From the NCBI GenBank assembly GCA_031835245.1, contig JAVKOQ010000197.1, forward strand, positions 32,828 through 96,827: DNA of 64,000 nt. The letters run 5' to 3'. This DNA is from Balamuthia mandrillaris (taxonomy: Eukaryota; Discosea; Longamoebia; Balamuthiidae). Shown one piece after another: positions 53,419-63,905 of the stretch. Position 1 is the first letter of the stretch. Every line of letters starts with the position of its first letter. The position numbers were made by a program, and so were the translations under genes. The notes under the pieces were generated by a model. It worked only from the letters and a program-made list of their open reading frames with translations, searched no databases and was not told the DNA's origin.

Positions 53419-55393
53419 TCATTGATCCAAGTTTGGCGTTGGTTTAGGTTTGTCGGCCCAATGCTTGTCCAAGAAGGTCTGATAGGAAATGCCAGAGGCC
53501 AAGGCATTACGCAACGCCTCAAACGTAGATCTCTTGGCCATGCCCTGAAGAAACATAGTCACCACCCAAGGCCTAATGTCTTGCACAGTTACTTCCTTTG
53601 CTTCTTCGTCCAGTTGTTGCCATATCTTGAACAAAATGGGTTTGCGCACAGAAGCAGAGGAGGAAGAAGGTTGGGAAGACAAGGATCTGGCAAACTTGGC
53701 TCGGTCGTTGTTGTAGAGTTGTTTCAGTTCGGTGACTTGTTGAAGCATCTCTGCGCAGTTCTTGTCGATCTCTTCCACCATTCGGCTTGAGAACTCGTCC
53801 ATCGCGCGTCTGTCCTCTTCCACCAACCAAGCTCTCAGGTCATCGTACTTCTCCTCTGCAAGGCATGCAAGCATTAAAAAGGACAAAGAAAGAAGATACG
53901 TAAGAAGATGAAGAAGCACAAGCACAAGAAGAAGAGAAAAGAGGAAAGGAGAATAAGCACCAAGAATACATTTCCAACAGGATCGTTCTGAACCAGCATT
54001 AGAACGAGCCGAAGAGACAAGCTCCAAAGCCTTGTTGATATTGCAGTACCACTTCGTTTTGATTTTGTACATCAAGCCAGAGTCGAACCGAATGACAAAG
54101 CCCTCAAAGCCCTGGTTCTTTTCCCGAATGGCGTGCTGTAGCTCTGCAAGGCTTAGTCCTCCTTCTCCTTCCTGTCTCTCAGAAGCGGAAGATGGAAGAT
54201 ATACACCTAACTCCTCCAACGTGTAGGCCTTTACTACTGGTATTCCTGTTTTTTGTTTAAGAGAAAGAGAGGAGAGAGGAGAGAAAGAGAGGAGAGAGGA
54301 GAGAGAGAGGAGAGAGAGAGGAGAGCAGAGAGCAGAGAGCAGAGAGCAGAGAGCAGAGAGCAGAGAGCAGAGAGCAGAGAGCAGAGAGCAGAGAGCAGAG
54401 AGCAGAGAGCAGAGAGCAGAGAGCAGAGAGCAGAGAGCAGAGAGCAGAGAGCAGAGAGCAGAGAGCAGAGAGCAGAGAGCAGAGAGCAGAGAGAGAAGCA
54501 AAAGCAGAAGAAATAGAACGTGTTTCAAAAAAGTGAGATAGAGAACGAACAAAGATGAAAGCAAAGCCTACCATATTCCTCTGCAACTTTTTTCGTCTCA
54601 GCATAAGACAGATAGTCACCCGAGTGCATGTGCCGCAGACAAACAAGCGTCAAGGAATCCGTGGGATAATCCAACACTACTCTCGTCTTATTGCTGCACC
54701 ACTCATAGATGGGAGTGTAGCCACGCTCAATCCACTCCGCTGAAAACTCTTTGTACAACGACTTCTTCCTGTCTCCTTGATCTTCTGGCTCTGCATTGAT
54801 GAAAGCCTCTGCCAAGAGAGAAGCGTCCGTGACGCCTTGCTTGGTGCAAAACCGGAGCTGCCCTTCCGTGTAGTAGGGAGAGACCATGGAGCCGTCAAGC
54901 TTCTCCAACACGACGAACGGCTGGCTCAGGTCTATCTTCTCTGCTTTGGCCTCCTCCACTTCATTCACTGTTCTTCATGTTGTTAGGAAAAGAGATAGAG
55001 AGAAGAGAAGAGAGAAGAGAAAAGAAAGAAGAGTGTAGAGAGAAGAGAGGATAAGAAGGAGAGAAAGAGAGAACCATTGAAGAACTTATGAAAGCGGCGA
55101 GAGATAACCTTTCCAGTTTGGGTGGAAAAGACGATGCCCCTACACTCCCTTCGCAGCTGCCACAGCAACCGAGTCCGCTCATCAGGGGCAGTCTCCGGGT
55201 CCGGAAAGATGTCCTTGGCCATCCCCAAAAAGTAGATGAAGATGCTGTGGTCGGGGAACGTCAGCTCCTTGAAGTCGACCCTGTCTTTGATGGCCTCCCT
55301 GACGTCCTCTATGCGGATGTCCTGCGGAAAGAGTGACGCGCCAGGCCTGTTGCGAGGGGTGCATGCATGGTCGCTGCTGCTCTCTCCTTCCAT
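53419..55393 (-). CDS. T4 Rnl1-type RNA ligase
   Basis: ATP-dependent RNA ligase of the family of phage T4 Rnl1 and the ligase domain of fungal tRNA ligase Trl1. ATG at 55393; about five exons. Landmarks: RTRLLWQLRRECRGIVFST before the active site; motif I VLEKLDGSM (adenylated Lys); motif III YEWCSNKTRVVLDY; motif IV EGFVIRF; motif V MYKIKTKWY. A helical C-terminal domain follows (WLVEEDRRAMDEF, WVVTMFLQGMAKRSTFEAL). No kinase or cyclic phosphodiesterase domain is attached, so it is a stand-alone ligase, about 480 residues. The intron between motifs III and IV contains a 7-base minisatellite, and the one after exon 1 a purine/pyrimidine tract. Confidence 0.88.
54322..54493 (-). repeat. AGAGAGC minisatellite in the RNA ligase gene
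   Basis: About 24 nearly perfect 7-base units, read GCTCTCT on the transcript, flanked by degenerate GA sequence from 54260. Confidence 0.92.
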
Positions 55394-55419
55394 TTCTCTC
55401 TCCCTCTCTCTCTCTCACT

Positions 55420-55483
<64 letters not shown>

Positions 55484-55764
55484 TGTCTATCAAGAACAAA
55501 TTTTTGTGTGGGTAATGCCTCCGCTCCTGTCCTGGCCCGTATCTGTCGACATTAATAGATATGACGTGGTTTTTCCCTTATCAAGGAGAGGATGAGCTGT
55601 CTTTTGGAAATGAAGAAAAAGAAAGGAGCGAAGACGCACGATGGGAGGGAGAGCCGCTACAGCCAATTTCTTTTCTTTTCCCTCTCCGTTGTACTACATG
55701 CTACTACACAACCTTTAAAACCGCCACCACTATGACCACACTGTGAACGTAAAAAAAACTTATC
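55394..55764. promoter_or_regulatory. Divergent RNA ligase / F-box promoter with CT tract
   Basis: Plus strand 55394-55482 is almost pure (CT)n and lies directly upstream of the RNA ligase ATG; on the ligase transcript it would be GA. The remainder has no gene. Confidence 0.45.
55396..55482 (+). repeat. (CT)n upstream of the RNA ligase start
   Basis: Nearly pure CT on the plus strand, between two divergent genes. Confidence 0.9.
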
Positions 55765-56448
55765 ATGAAGAGGATACCGATGGTACAGGAAGGAGAAGCC
55801 TTGGTATCTGAAACCAACCCAACAATGAACAACAACCACCCCAAGCAAGCTTTTGTGGTGCGATCGCTTCCTTCTTCTTCTCCTTTAACAACAAGTGAAA
55901 ACAAAAAGGGCAAGGAGCCTTGTTGTATGGAAGACTTGCCGCCGGACCTGCTGAGCAAGATCTTGGCAAGCCTGCCCAAGGAGAACGTAGCGGTTGCTGC
56001 AAGGACCTGTCGCTCGTGGTACGCTTGCAGCCCCGTGCACCTCAGGCAGAAGTTTTCTCTGAGGTGGGTATGCAGCTGCTTGGGGGCCTTGAAGTGGGCA
56101 CGCCTTGAACAGGGTTGCCCTTGGCACGCCAAGGTTTGCCAGGCCGCCGCAGGGACGGGCTGTTTGGCGGCGTTGAAATGGGCGAGAGCCAACGGCTGCC
56201 CTTGGGATGAGTACACTTGTGCCTACGCTGCTGGCTACGGCCAGCTGAAAGTGCTGAAATGGGCGAGAGCCAACGGCTGCCCTTGGGACGAGCACACCTG
56301 TGCCTTTGCTGCCAAGAATGGCCATTTGGAGCTGCTCATGTGGGCGAGAGAGAACGGCTGCCCTTGGAACTGGTGGACTAGCTTCAATGCCAAGAAGCAC
56401 GGTCATTTGGAAGTGTTGGGATGGGCAAACGCTAACGGATGTTGGTGA
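55765..56448 (+). CDS. F-box protein with CPW-type ankyrin-like repeats
   Basis: Probable substrate adaptor of an SCF ubiquitin ligase. Residues about 55-95 form the F-box (DLPPDLLSKILASLPKENVA, then CRSWYACSP). Five repeats of about 28 residues follow, with the pattern ALKWARANGCPWDE-TCAYAA-GHLEVL. This repeat type is common in amoebae and in large DNA viruses of amoebae. Intron-free as called. A good donor (TG|GTGAGA) overlaps the stop codon at 56444-56450, so splicing to a further exon, for example from 56489, is possible. Two consecutive repeats at 56170-56300 are nearly identical in DNA, a sign of recent duplication. Confidence 0.82.
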   Translation: MKRIPMVQEGEALVSETNPTMNNNHPKQAFVVRSLPSSSPLTTSENKKGKEPCCMEDLPPDLLSKILASLPKENVAVAARTCRSWYACSPVHLRQKFSLRWVCSCLGALKWARLEQGCPWHAKVCQAAAGTGCLAALKWARANGCPWDEYTCAYAAGYGQLKVLKWARANGCPWDEHTCAFAAKNGHLELLMWARENGCPWNWWTSFNAKKHGHLEVLGWANANGCW

Positions 56449-56680
56449 GAGAGCTCTTCGTTGGTCTATCCAGCTGATGGACTGTAGGAATGGCTTGTTG
56501 AAGGCGAGGAGCCCTACTGCTTTGTTGCTGGCCGGCAGTGAGTATAAAAATCTTTTCCTCATCTTGTTGTTCTTCTTGTTGTTCTTCTTCTTCTTCTTCT
56601 TTCTCTTGTAGTCTTTTTCGATAGCGAGTCCATTGGCGAGTGGGCCGAAGGCTCTCACATCCTTTTTCCTCCTGCTACCG

Positions 56681-56711
<31 letters not shown>

Positions 56712-57058
56712 GTAGAGAGAAGAAGGAAATGGCAGGAAGAGTAGGGTGGGAGCCAATGACGGTCCACCAAAACACCGCTCGCAGAGCAAATCCTATACAC
56801 ACAAGAGTGCCTTTAGAGATTCCTTAGGCCTCATGACAGTGAGGCCAAAGGGCTACAAGCGCACTCACATTCTCTCTCTCTTTCTCTCTCTCTCTTGGCT
56901 CTCTTACTCATTCCTCTTTGCTTCTCTCTTTGCACAACAAAAAAGGCACAGATACAACAAGTTGAAACAATAGAGAGAGAGAAAAAAAAGATACAACAAT
57001 AAAACAAGTGCAATAAAATAAAAACCAACCCAAGCGCCTCCCTCCATCCACCATCCTT
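56449..57058. other. Convergent intergenic region with CT tracts
   Basis: Six hundred bases between the F-box gene (+) and the phosphatase (-). It holds a CTT run at 56567-56610 and CT tracts at 56683-56713 and 56868-56898. It may contain a 3' exon of the F-box gene at about 56489-56538. No independent gene is seen. Confidence 0.35.
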
Positions 57059-60000
57059 TTAAACAAAACGAACCACCAAACATGCGATGTCGTCGCCGCT
57101 CCTCTCGTAGAAAGCAGTGTCACGAACCCTTACAGCCGCAGAGAGAGCATCCGGCTCGCTGAGAGCCACTCCGATGGCCTCCTTATCCGAGAGCACATCC
57201 CAAACTCCATCGCAGCCCATCACCAAGTACATCGGCGGGACCTCCACCGTCGAAACGGCATCGGAGGAGATGGCACCGGTATCCGTCACGTCGCTGCTGC
57301 TCGCCGTCAAGGAGCGGAGGGCGTGATGTGTGGGACGACTCGTGCGTCGAGAGCGTAACACAGGCGAAGGGAAGCGAGAGGAATTGGAAAAGTAGGCGGG
57401 AGAGGTGGAAGGAGAGCCGATAGGGGAGGTTGACGTGTCGGTTGTGACTTCCTGTGGCTCGCTGTCAGCCTCCAAGGCTTGAAGGTAGGGCTGAGCGTCT
57501 TTAGTGCGCATGGCCACGGTAGGGGTAGCGCACTCCGACTCGTTGCCGTGGTGGAGGGCAGTATACCTCATACGCTTTATCTGCTTCTTTAGCCGTTTCC
57601 TCTTTTCCTTTTCCTGGTGTTTGTTGCCGCGAATGGGGAGCTCCGTGATGGTGATGGTGGGCTCATCAGAGATGTAAGGCCGCCAGCTAAAATCGCCCAT
57701 GGCTCTGGAGACGGCGAGACCGCCGTAGCCTCCACTGGCGAAAGTCTGGCAGATCCTGTACTGTCTGCTGACAATCTGATCGGCTCGCACCTGGCCACCA
57801 ACGCCACGAATGCGGCGAGCCTCCTCATCATCCTCCGGCCGGTGGTCCGTGCTTAGCCGTACCACATCGTAGCCGTTAAAGAAGACGGCGCGGGAGTCTC
57901 CCACGTTAGCCACGTAAAGAGTATTACCGACGACCAGGGCCACCACCGCCGTCGTTCCGCACTCCACCTTCATGTCGTGCTTCTGAAAGTGAGCCAGCAT
58001 GCGAGCGTTAACCTCTGCGAAGGTTCTGCGCAGCGCCATTTCCGGCTCCGGATGAAGGTCCATCTGCTCGGCCAGAACGCGGTGGAACTGGGCGCTGCAA
58101 AAGGCGGAGGCGTGCTTGCCCCCGTGACCGTCAAACACTGCAAAGTAATCCTCGTCGTCGCGCCCGCGGAAGCAGCCGCGAACCACCAACACGTCTTCGT
58201 TCTTGCGGGCCATACCAATCATCTTGGCGCAGCCGTACTGGAACCGGGAGCTGAGATAACCCTCCTCGTGTTGGCCCAGGAAGGCAGGGAATGAGTACTC
58301 TTCCTCAGGAACGGCTGGGATAAACTCCTGTTCCAGTACGATGGGCTGAGGAGGCTTGTCCTTTCCCTTTTCTTTGTCTTTGTCATTGGATTTGCTGTCT
58401 CGGAGCATTTGTCCATGGCCCTTTTTCTTCTTCTTGTGGGACTTTTCCTTGTCCTCCTTCTTCCGTTCCTTCTCTTCTTTCTTGCGTTCCTTTTCCTCCT
58501 CTTTTTTCTTTTCCTTCTCCTCTTTCTTTTTTTCCTTCTCCTCCTTTTTCTTTTCCTTGGTCATAGCAGCTGATTCCTTCTTCCCTGTCACGAAGCTCTT
58601 CATCTTTGCTCCTCCTTTGCTGATCTTGGTTTTGGTTTTCGTGGAGCCCATGCCAGGAGGGGACTTAATCTCAGGGGGAGGCGGCGGAGGAGGGACAGAG
58701 GAATGTTGTGGCAGGGGTGGTGTGCCAAACGAAGTTTGTTGGTGGGCAGTTGTAGGAGTAACTTGCCGGGAACGTAGCGGTGAGGAAGCAGGGGCGGAAG
58801 AAGAAGATGGTTGTGAGTTTGGGTGATTGGGGCGTTGTAGAGAGGGAGAAGGGGAAGGGGAAGATCGTTGCGATGAAGGAAGTGGAGTTAACTGTTGGTG
58901 AGCCGTTGCTCGATGCTGAGAAGGAGAAGGGTTGTTGAAGGAGACGTTGTGGCGTCGGGGAGAGGGAGGGGCGACAAGAGGAACGACTATATTGCCGTTT
59001 GACTTTTTGCGTATGCCAAACTTTGTGTCCGTTTTCTCTACTTCGCTGCTGGGCTCTGAGGTGCTGCTCTCCCCGTTCTCAGAATCTGAGGAGGAACGGT
59101 GCTCGCCACTCCAGCTTGAGGCACTGCCCTCCTCCTCAGTGTCTCCACCGCTGCCTCCTTCCTCCTCTCCAGATGGTAGAGGGTCTTCGGTGGTGGCATC
59201 TTCCCCAGAAGACAGATCCAACGTGAGCTCTTCATCGTCGTTCTGTGCTGCCTTCACAGTCTTCTCCAGGGCTTTGAGCTCCTGTTTCTTGATCTTCGGC
59301 AAGGTGACGTCAGGAGAAACATCTATCTCGAGGAGCTGCCGCACCAACAAGGGCAAAGTGGAGGGCAAGGAAGCCAGCGATGAGCCACGCAGGTAGAGCC
59401 GCTGCAGGTTGGACAGTGCGGGAAGGGTCTCAGGGAGGCGCAGCTGCACCCTATTGTTGGCCAGAGACACCCAAGTGAGGGCCTGTAGCTGGCTAATCTT
59501 TTTGGGGAGAGAGGGCAGCGCGTTGCCTGAGAGGTGCAGCTCCTGCAGAGCGGAAAGGCTGAGCAAGATACGCGGAAAATGTTCGAAACGGTTGTAGCTG
59601 AGGATGAGTTGTTTGGTGTTCATGCTCTTGGCGGCCATCTTGGTGTCAGCGAACATGGGCAAGCGCCCAATGCCTTCTGGCAGTTCAGTCAAAAGATTGT
59701 GGTAGAGATTTAGGGAGACAAGGGCAGTCATGTTCTCGATGGAGTCAGGCAGCTTTTGCAGCATGTTGGCCCCAAGGTGCAAGTCATAGACTCGAGTCAT
59801 GCCGCTCATCACGCTATCCAAGGTTTCCGAATAGCGCAGCCGGTTATGTGCTACGTGCAGCACTTGAAGGGCGGGCAATTGTCCCACTTCCGGCGGCAGC
59901 TCTTCCAGCAGGTTGTGAGACACGTCCAGAGTTTCCAAGCAAACCAAACGGGTGATGTCGGCGGGCAGCGCCTTGATTGAGTTGTTGCGCAGGACCAAGG

Positions 60001-61804
60001 TCTTCAATGACCTAAGCGTTCTGTACACAAAGTCCGGCACGTACTTGAGCTTGTTGTTGTTGAGGAACAAGCGGGTGACTCCTCGCCACTTAATCAACTC
60101 CTGTCGCTCTGCTCTCAACAAAAGCTTCCGCCGTCTCTCGCCAGAGGTGTGTATAGCTTCCCAATTTGCTTGCTTGGAAGCTCCACCTCTAGGTGACGTT
60201 ATCCTGTCCTCCTTCTCAGCCCACCCACTCGACCTCGCTCGCCTGTGCTTCTTTCTCCGGTTGGATGATGCTTGCTCTGCTGCCTCGGCCTTTTCCAGTG
60301 AGAGCAACATGGCGTCTGCACTGGAGCTCGTTTGGTGTGGCTTGATCATGTCTTCTGGTTGACTATCCATCGAGCTGCTCCGTGTTAGCGGCTGTGGTAT
60401 GGGCATTGGCTTAGATCTCGAGCTCTCAGCCTGTCTTTCTCCACCGGCATTGCTAGGACTCCCTCCTTCTCTGTCCGCCACAGCGTTGTCCTCCTCTGCT
60501 GTTGGAGACTCCTCCTCCGCCTCTATTTCTGCCTCTCCATCAAAGGTTAGACGTTTAATGGCTGGAGAGTCGTCTTCAATACTGCCTGAAATGCTGTCGC
60601 CTCCTTTTCTGCGAAGAGGAAATGACAGAGATGGTGCGGTAGTGTCAACATCAACATCACCTGGCCGCTTCCCCAGAGACTTGACTCTGCGAGGATGTTT
60701 CTTGTCACTTTCGTTGCGCATAATGTGCTTCAACTTGTTATCGCTGAGATCGATAACCAGAAGCTCGCTCATCATCCCCAGCTCTATCGGGACCTTCTTT
60801 AGCCGATTCTTGAACACTACTAACCGCTGCAGCAGCCGTAGTTGCCCAAGCTCTGGTGGTAGCACTTGCAGTTCGTTTTCCACCAAGATCAACTCCGTCA
60901 ACGCCCGTAAATTGCTTGTTTGTTGGCGTTAATAACCTGCGAGAAAGAGAAGAGAACGCGCGGAGAAGAGGGAAACCGGAGCAGAGAAAAGAGAAAAAGA
61001 GCGGAAAGCAGGTGCGAAAAGGCGTACCCTATTTCGGGAGGCAGAAATTGAAGGCGGTTGTGTCGAAGGTTAAGGAAGCTGAGGTTTTCTAGCAAGCCAA
61101 TCTGAGGCGGAAGCAACGTAAGATAATTGCCACGCAAGTTAAGAACTCTGATCTGACCAGCAGCCTTCTTACAAAACGAGGCAGGCACGCACGTCAGCTC
61201 ATTCCAGCCAAGGTCCAAGTCCTCCAGGCTTTTGAGATTGGCCAACTTTTGCAAGGCCGGAAGAAAGAGAAGAAGCAAAGAAACATAACAAAGAGAAAGA
61301 GAAATGCACAAGAGCGTGACATAAAATAAGAGAAGAGTTCCAGCACAAGCAGCAGCAATGGAGAAAAGAAGGAAAAAACGAGAGGAAAAGAATAGAAACA
61401 GCAGAGAAAAGCCAAGGAAAGAGAAAACAAACAGAAAAAGAAAGACGTACGACTCTTGGAAAACTGGAAAACCTGTTAAAACTGAGGTCCAGCACTTTGA
61501 GGTTGACCAAGTCCGCAAAGTCAGGCGGCAGCGCGCTCAGCCGATTGACCTGGAGGCCCAGCTTGGTGAGTGTGGAGAAGGAGTAGCAGAAGCCCTGCGG
61601 CAAGGCCAGAATGTCGTTAAAGTCGCAGGAGAGGACTGTCATCCGGCCGCGCAGCTGGATGAGGTCGGCCGGCAGCGTGGCGATGCCCAGGCGAGCCAGG
61701 TCCAGGTTGCCCGTTTTCAGGCAGTTGCGGATCTTCTTTTCCAGCTCGAAGCTGGAGTAGGAGATGAAGGTTCTGCCCTGGGGCTTGCCTTCGATGTTAC
61801 CCAT
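57059..61804 (-). CDS. Leucine-rich repeat PP2C phosphatase (PHLPP-like)
   Basis: Mg/Mn-dependent Ser/Thr phosphatase guided by LRRs. ATG at 61804; exons about 61451-61804, 61030-61263 and 57059-60921, the last joined in phase by an AAG|C acceptor. About 1,490 residues. It begins MGNIEGK, a good N-myristoylation signal. Some 14 LRRs follow, interrupted by a Ser-rich charged insert (about 60180-60700). A Ser/Pro-rich region and a Lys/Glu run (about 58430-58570) precede PP2C: EDYFAVFDGHGGKHASAF, GTTAVVALVV, LYVANVGDSRAVF, LAVSRAMGDFSWRP, VMGCDGVWDVLSD and SGDDIACLVVRF. The key aspartates are present. The order LRR-PP2C is shared with PHLPP and fungal adenylate cyclase. No PH domain is seen. Confidence 0.92.
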
Positions 61805-63026
61805 GGTGCCTCCTCTTCTTTCGCTTGTAGTTGCCCAGTGTGTAGAGGTAGTGCTCGATTGTGCGTCGTTGGGTCGCCGTTGTGGGTTATGAAGTGGGAC
61901 GACTTGGCGGGTTTTTGGTTGTTGTAGTGGTGGTCACTGCTTTTTTTCTTCTTCCTCTTCTGCTGCTTCTTCGCAAGTCAAAAAATAAAATAAAAAAAAT
62001 AAAAACCACCCACCCACCACAAAAAAAAGAGAGAGGGTCTCCTTGCTGACGAATTGAAGAGGTGAGTCAAGGAGCGAGAGACAGCCGCAAATAAAAAAAA
62101 AAATGGAGCAGTACAACCACACCACCCCAGTCAAATAAAAGAAAGAAGAAGAGAGCAGTGGAACGAGGAAGGGGACGAGAAAAAGAAGACAGCGAAAAAA
62201 AAAAAAAGAGAGGAGGAGGAGGAAAAAAATAAAATGGAGTAAGATGAAAAGGAGAGAAAGAAACAAACGAATCGATCGTGTGTTTTTTTTATTTCTCTTC
62301 TCTTCTTTTCTCCCTTTGTTTTATAACGAACAAAACACCAAAAAAAAATAAAATGGTTACAATAATAAATAGCACAAGAGATGAAGGAAGGAGAGAGAGA
62401 GAGAGAGAAAAAAAAACAAATGTACAAGCAATCGAAAAAAAAAAGTACAAAAAAGATGAGTGCTGGTAGCAAAAAACAAAAACAAAAACAAAAAAGTCCG
62501 TTACTTCCTTCTCCCTTGTCGGCAAGAGAGAAAGAAGAAGAAGAAAAGGAAAGAAAGGGAAAGCAAAGCAAAGAAAAGGAAAGCAGAGAGAGAGAGAGAG
62601 AGAGGAGATAAGAAAGAAGATAGCGAAAGAGAGGGGCTTAACCCACCTTAAGAACGACGTTTTGTAGGGCGCAAAGGAGGCCGCTAAAGGTGGGAAAGGA
62701 AGGTTCGCGCGAACTCGTGTCGTGTGCGGGCGGTGCACGGGCAAAGGAAAGGGAAAAAAAAAATAATTATTATGGTGACCAAAGGGGAAAAAAAAAAACA
62801 AAGAAGGAAGATTTTAAGGCGATTGGGGGGTTGGCTAAAATGACTGAAATTTCGTGTGTTCGATTGAACCAGGTTCGGGGAAATAGCCGCCCGATCGGAT
62901 CTCACCTTCGGTCGCATTACGCAGAGAAGAGAAGAGAACAATGAAGAGAAGAAAAGGAGGAAGAGAAGAGGGCCGATGATGAGTAGAGAGAGAGCCAGAA
63001 CCCAATCGTTCGTTTGCAGTGGTGTT
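61805..63026. other. 1.2-kb gene-poor stretch, purine-rich
   Basis: Between the phosphatase start and the sulfotransferase stop. It is dominated by A/G-rich low-complexity sequence (61980-62640), with many A-runs and a GA tract near 62387-62405 and 62586-62607. It should hold the promoter and 5' UTR of the phosphatase. Open frames here are compositional. A short palindrome-like GTTCGATTGAACC at 62858-62870 lies in more complex sequence, but I could not build a tRNA around it. Confidence 0.4.
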
Positions 63027-63905
63027 TTAGGCGGGTTTATTATGAATCATAGGTTTGTCAACGTTGGCGCACTCCACGTCTCCAAAGAGCAGGCGGAAGA
63101 TTGGCCGCTGCCCCGCGGTCACGGGCATCATCAATACCCTCTCCGGGGCGATCCTGCTCAGCTCCAACACCTCATTTCGCATTTCTTCGTACCATCGGAT
63201 CATTTCTTCATCCGTCATGTGCAACGTGTAGCCGGTGGGGTGCATTGTCTGCCAGTATGACCAGCTCTTGCGCCACTCCGTCGGCTCCCTCTCCAACCAG
63301 ATGTAGCGAGCGTCCGGCCAGAGGATGTTCTTCACCCTGATGTCCACCCCGGCGTACACTCCGTCCTCCCTCTTGTGTCCAGGGTGTCCTAAAGGAAAGT
63401 CGGAGAAGCTATCCTTGTCATCTAGAGCAGCCCTGAACTCTTTGCAGATTGTCCTAACATGTCGTTCAACGTGGGGAGGGATTTGATCCAAGGGAAAATG
63501 CCGAACAAGTTGGCTGGCATGGGTAAGGACCGCTTCCCACTTCAAATAAAAGGGATAATCCCAACCCATGTCCCGAAAGCCTAGGGTTTCGAGCACTAGC
63601 CCGGTGGAGGTGGTGGCTGTCTTGGGAAGAGAATGAACAAATACTTTGAAGTTAGGACGCCCTTTGACGTGGCAGATTCCTGGCGGTCCGGCTGTCATCG
63701 TGGTGGCCACTCCAGCCACAGGCCAGGGCGGAAGCTGGGCTTTGGTAGACTCCGCGTGTGAGGATACGGAGGGTTCGGCGTCCTCTGAAACGACCTGTTT
63801 CATAGAGTTCATCCCCAGAAGATAGAGGAAAGGAAGGAGGAACACTATCGCCATCACTACTCCTAGAAGCTTGTTAGAATCTTCCTCTTCTGCTCTGCGT
63901 CCCAT
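63027..63905 (-). CDS. P-loop sulfotransferase family protein, type II membrane
   Basis: Transfers sulfate from PAPS, probably in the Golgi lumen. Intronless, 292 residues. One transmembrane helix at about residues 14-32 (LLGVVMAIVFLLPFLYLLG) gives a type II topology. The catalytic domain opens with FKVFVHSLPKTATTSTGLVL, whose PKTATTS is the 5'-phosphosulfate-binding loop, and ETLGFRDMGWDYPFYLKWE is typical of the Sulfotransfer_4 group. ARYIWLEREPTEWRKSW is the 3'-phosphate region. The acceptor substrate cannot be read. The upstream 95 bases to the window end show no gene. Confidence 0.82.
   Translation of the reverse strand: MGRRAEEEDSNKLLGVVMAIVFLLPFLYLLGMNSMKQVVSEDAEPSVSSHAESTKAQLPPWPVAGVATTMTAGPPGICHVKGRPNFKVFVHSLPKTATTSTGLVLETLGFRDMGWDYPFYLKWEAVLTHASQLVRHFPLDQIPPHVERHVRTICKEFRAALDDKDSFSDFPLGHPGHKREDGVYAGVDIRVKNILWPDARYIWLEREPTEWRKSWSYWQTMHPTGYTLHMTDEEMIRWYEEMRNEVLELSRIAPERVLMMPVTAGQRPIFRLLFGDVECANVDKPMIHNKPA

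Noticed and set aside
53139-53447. Plus-strand frame of 102 residues
   Set aside because: Overlaps the 3' end of the RNA ligase on the other strand and has no features beyond hydrophobic composition.
54257-54646. Frames encoding Leu-Ser-Ala-Leu-Cys-Ser repeats and their Arg/Glu counterparts
   Set aside because: Products of the heptamer minisatellite inside an intron, not a repeat protein.
55885-56802. Long minus-strand frame opposite the F-box gene
   Set aside because: Its repeats are the complement of the CPW repeats; the plus strand has the F-box and the true repeat signature.
61934-62801. Phe/Ser-rich minus-strand frames in the A/G-rich stretch
   Set aside because: Low-complexity composition with no domain and no clear exon structure.
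62850-62880. Possible tRNA T-arm (GTTCGATTGAACC)
   Set aside because: No acceptor stem, anticodon arm or D-arm could be paired around it.
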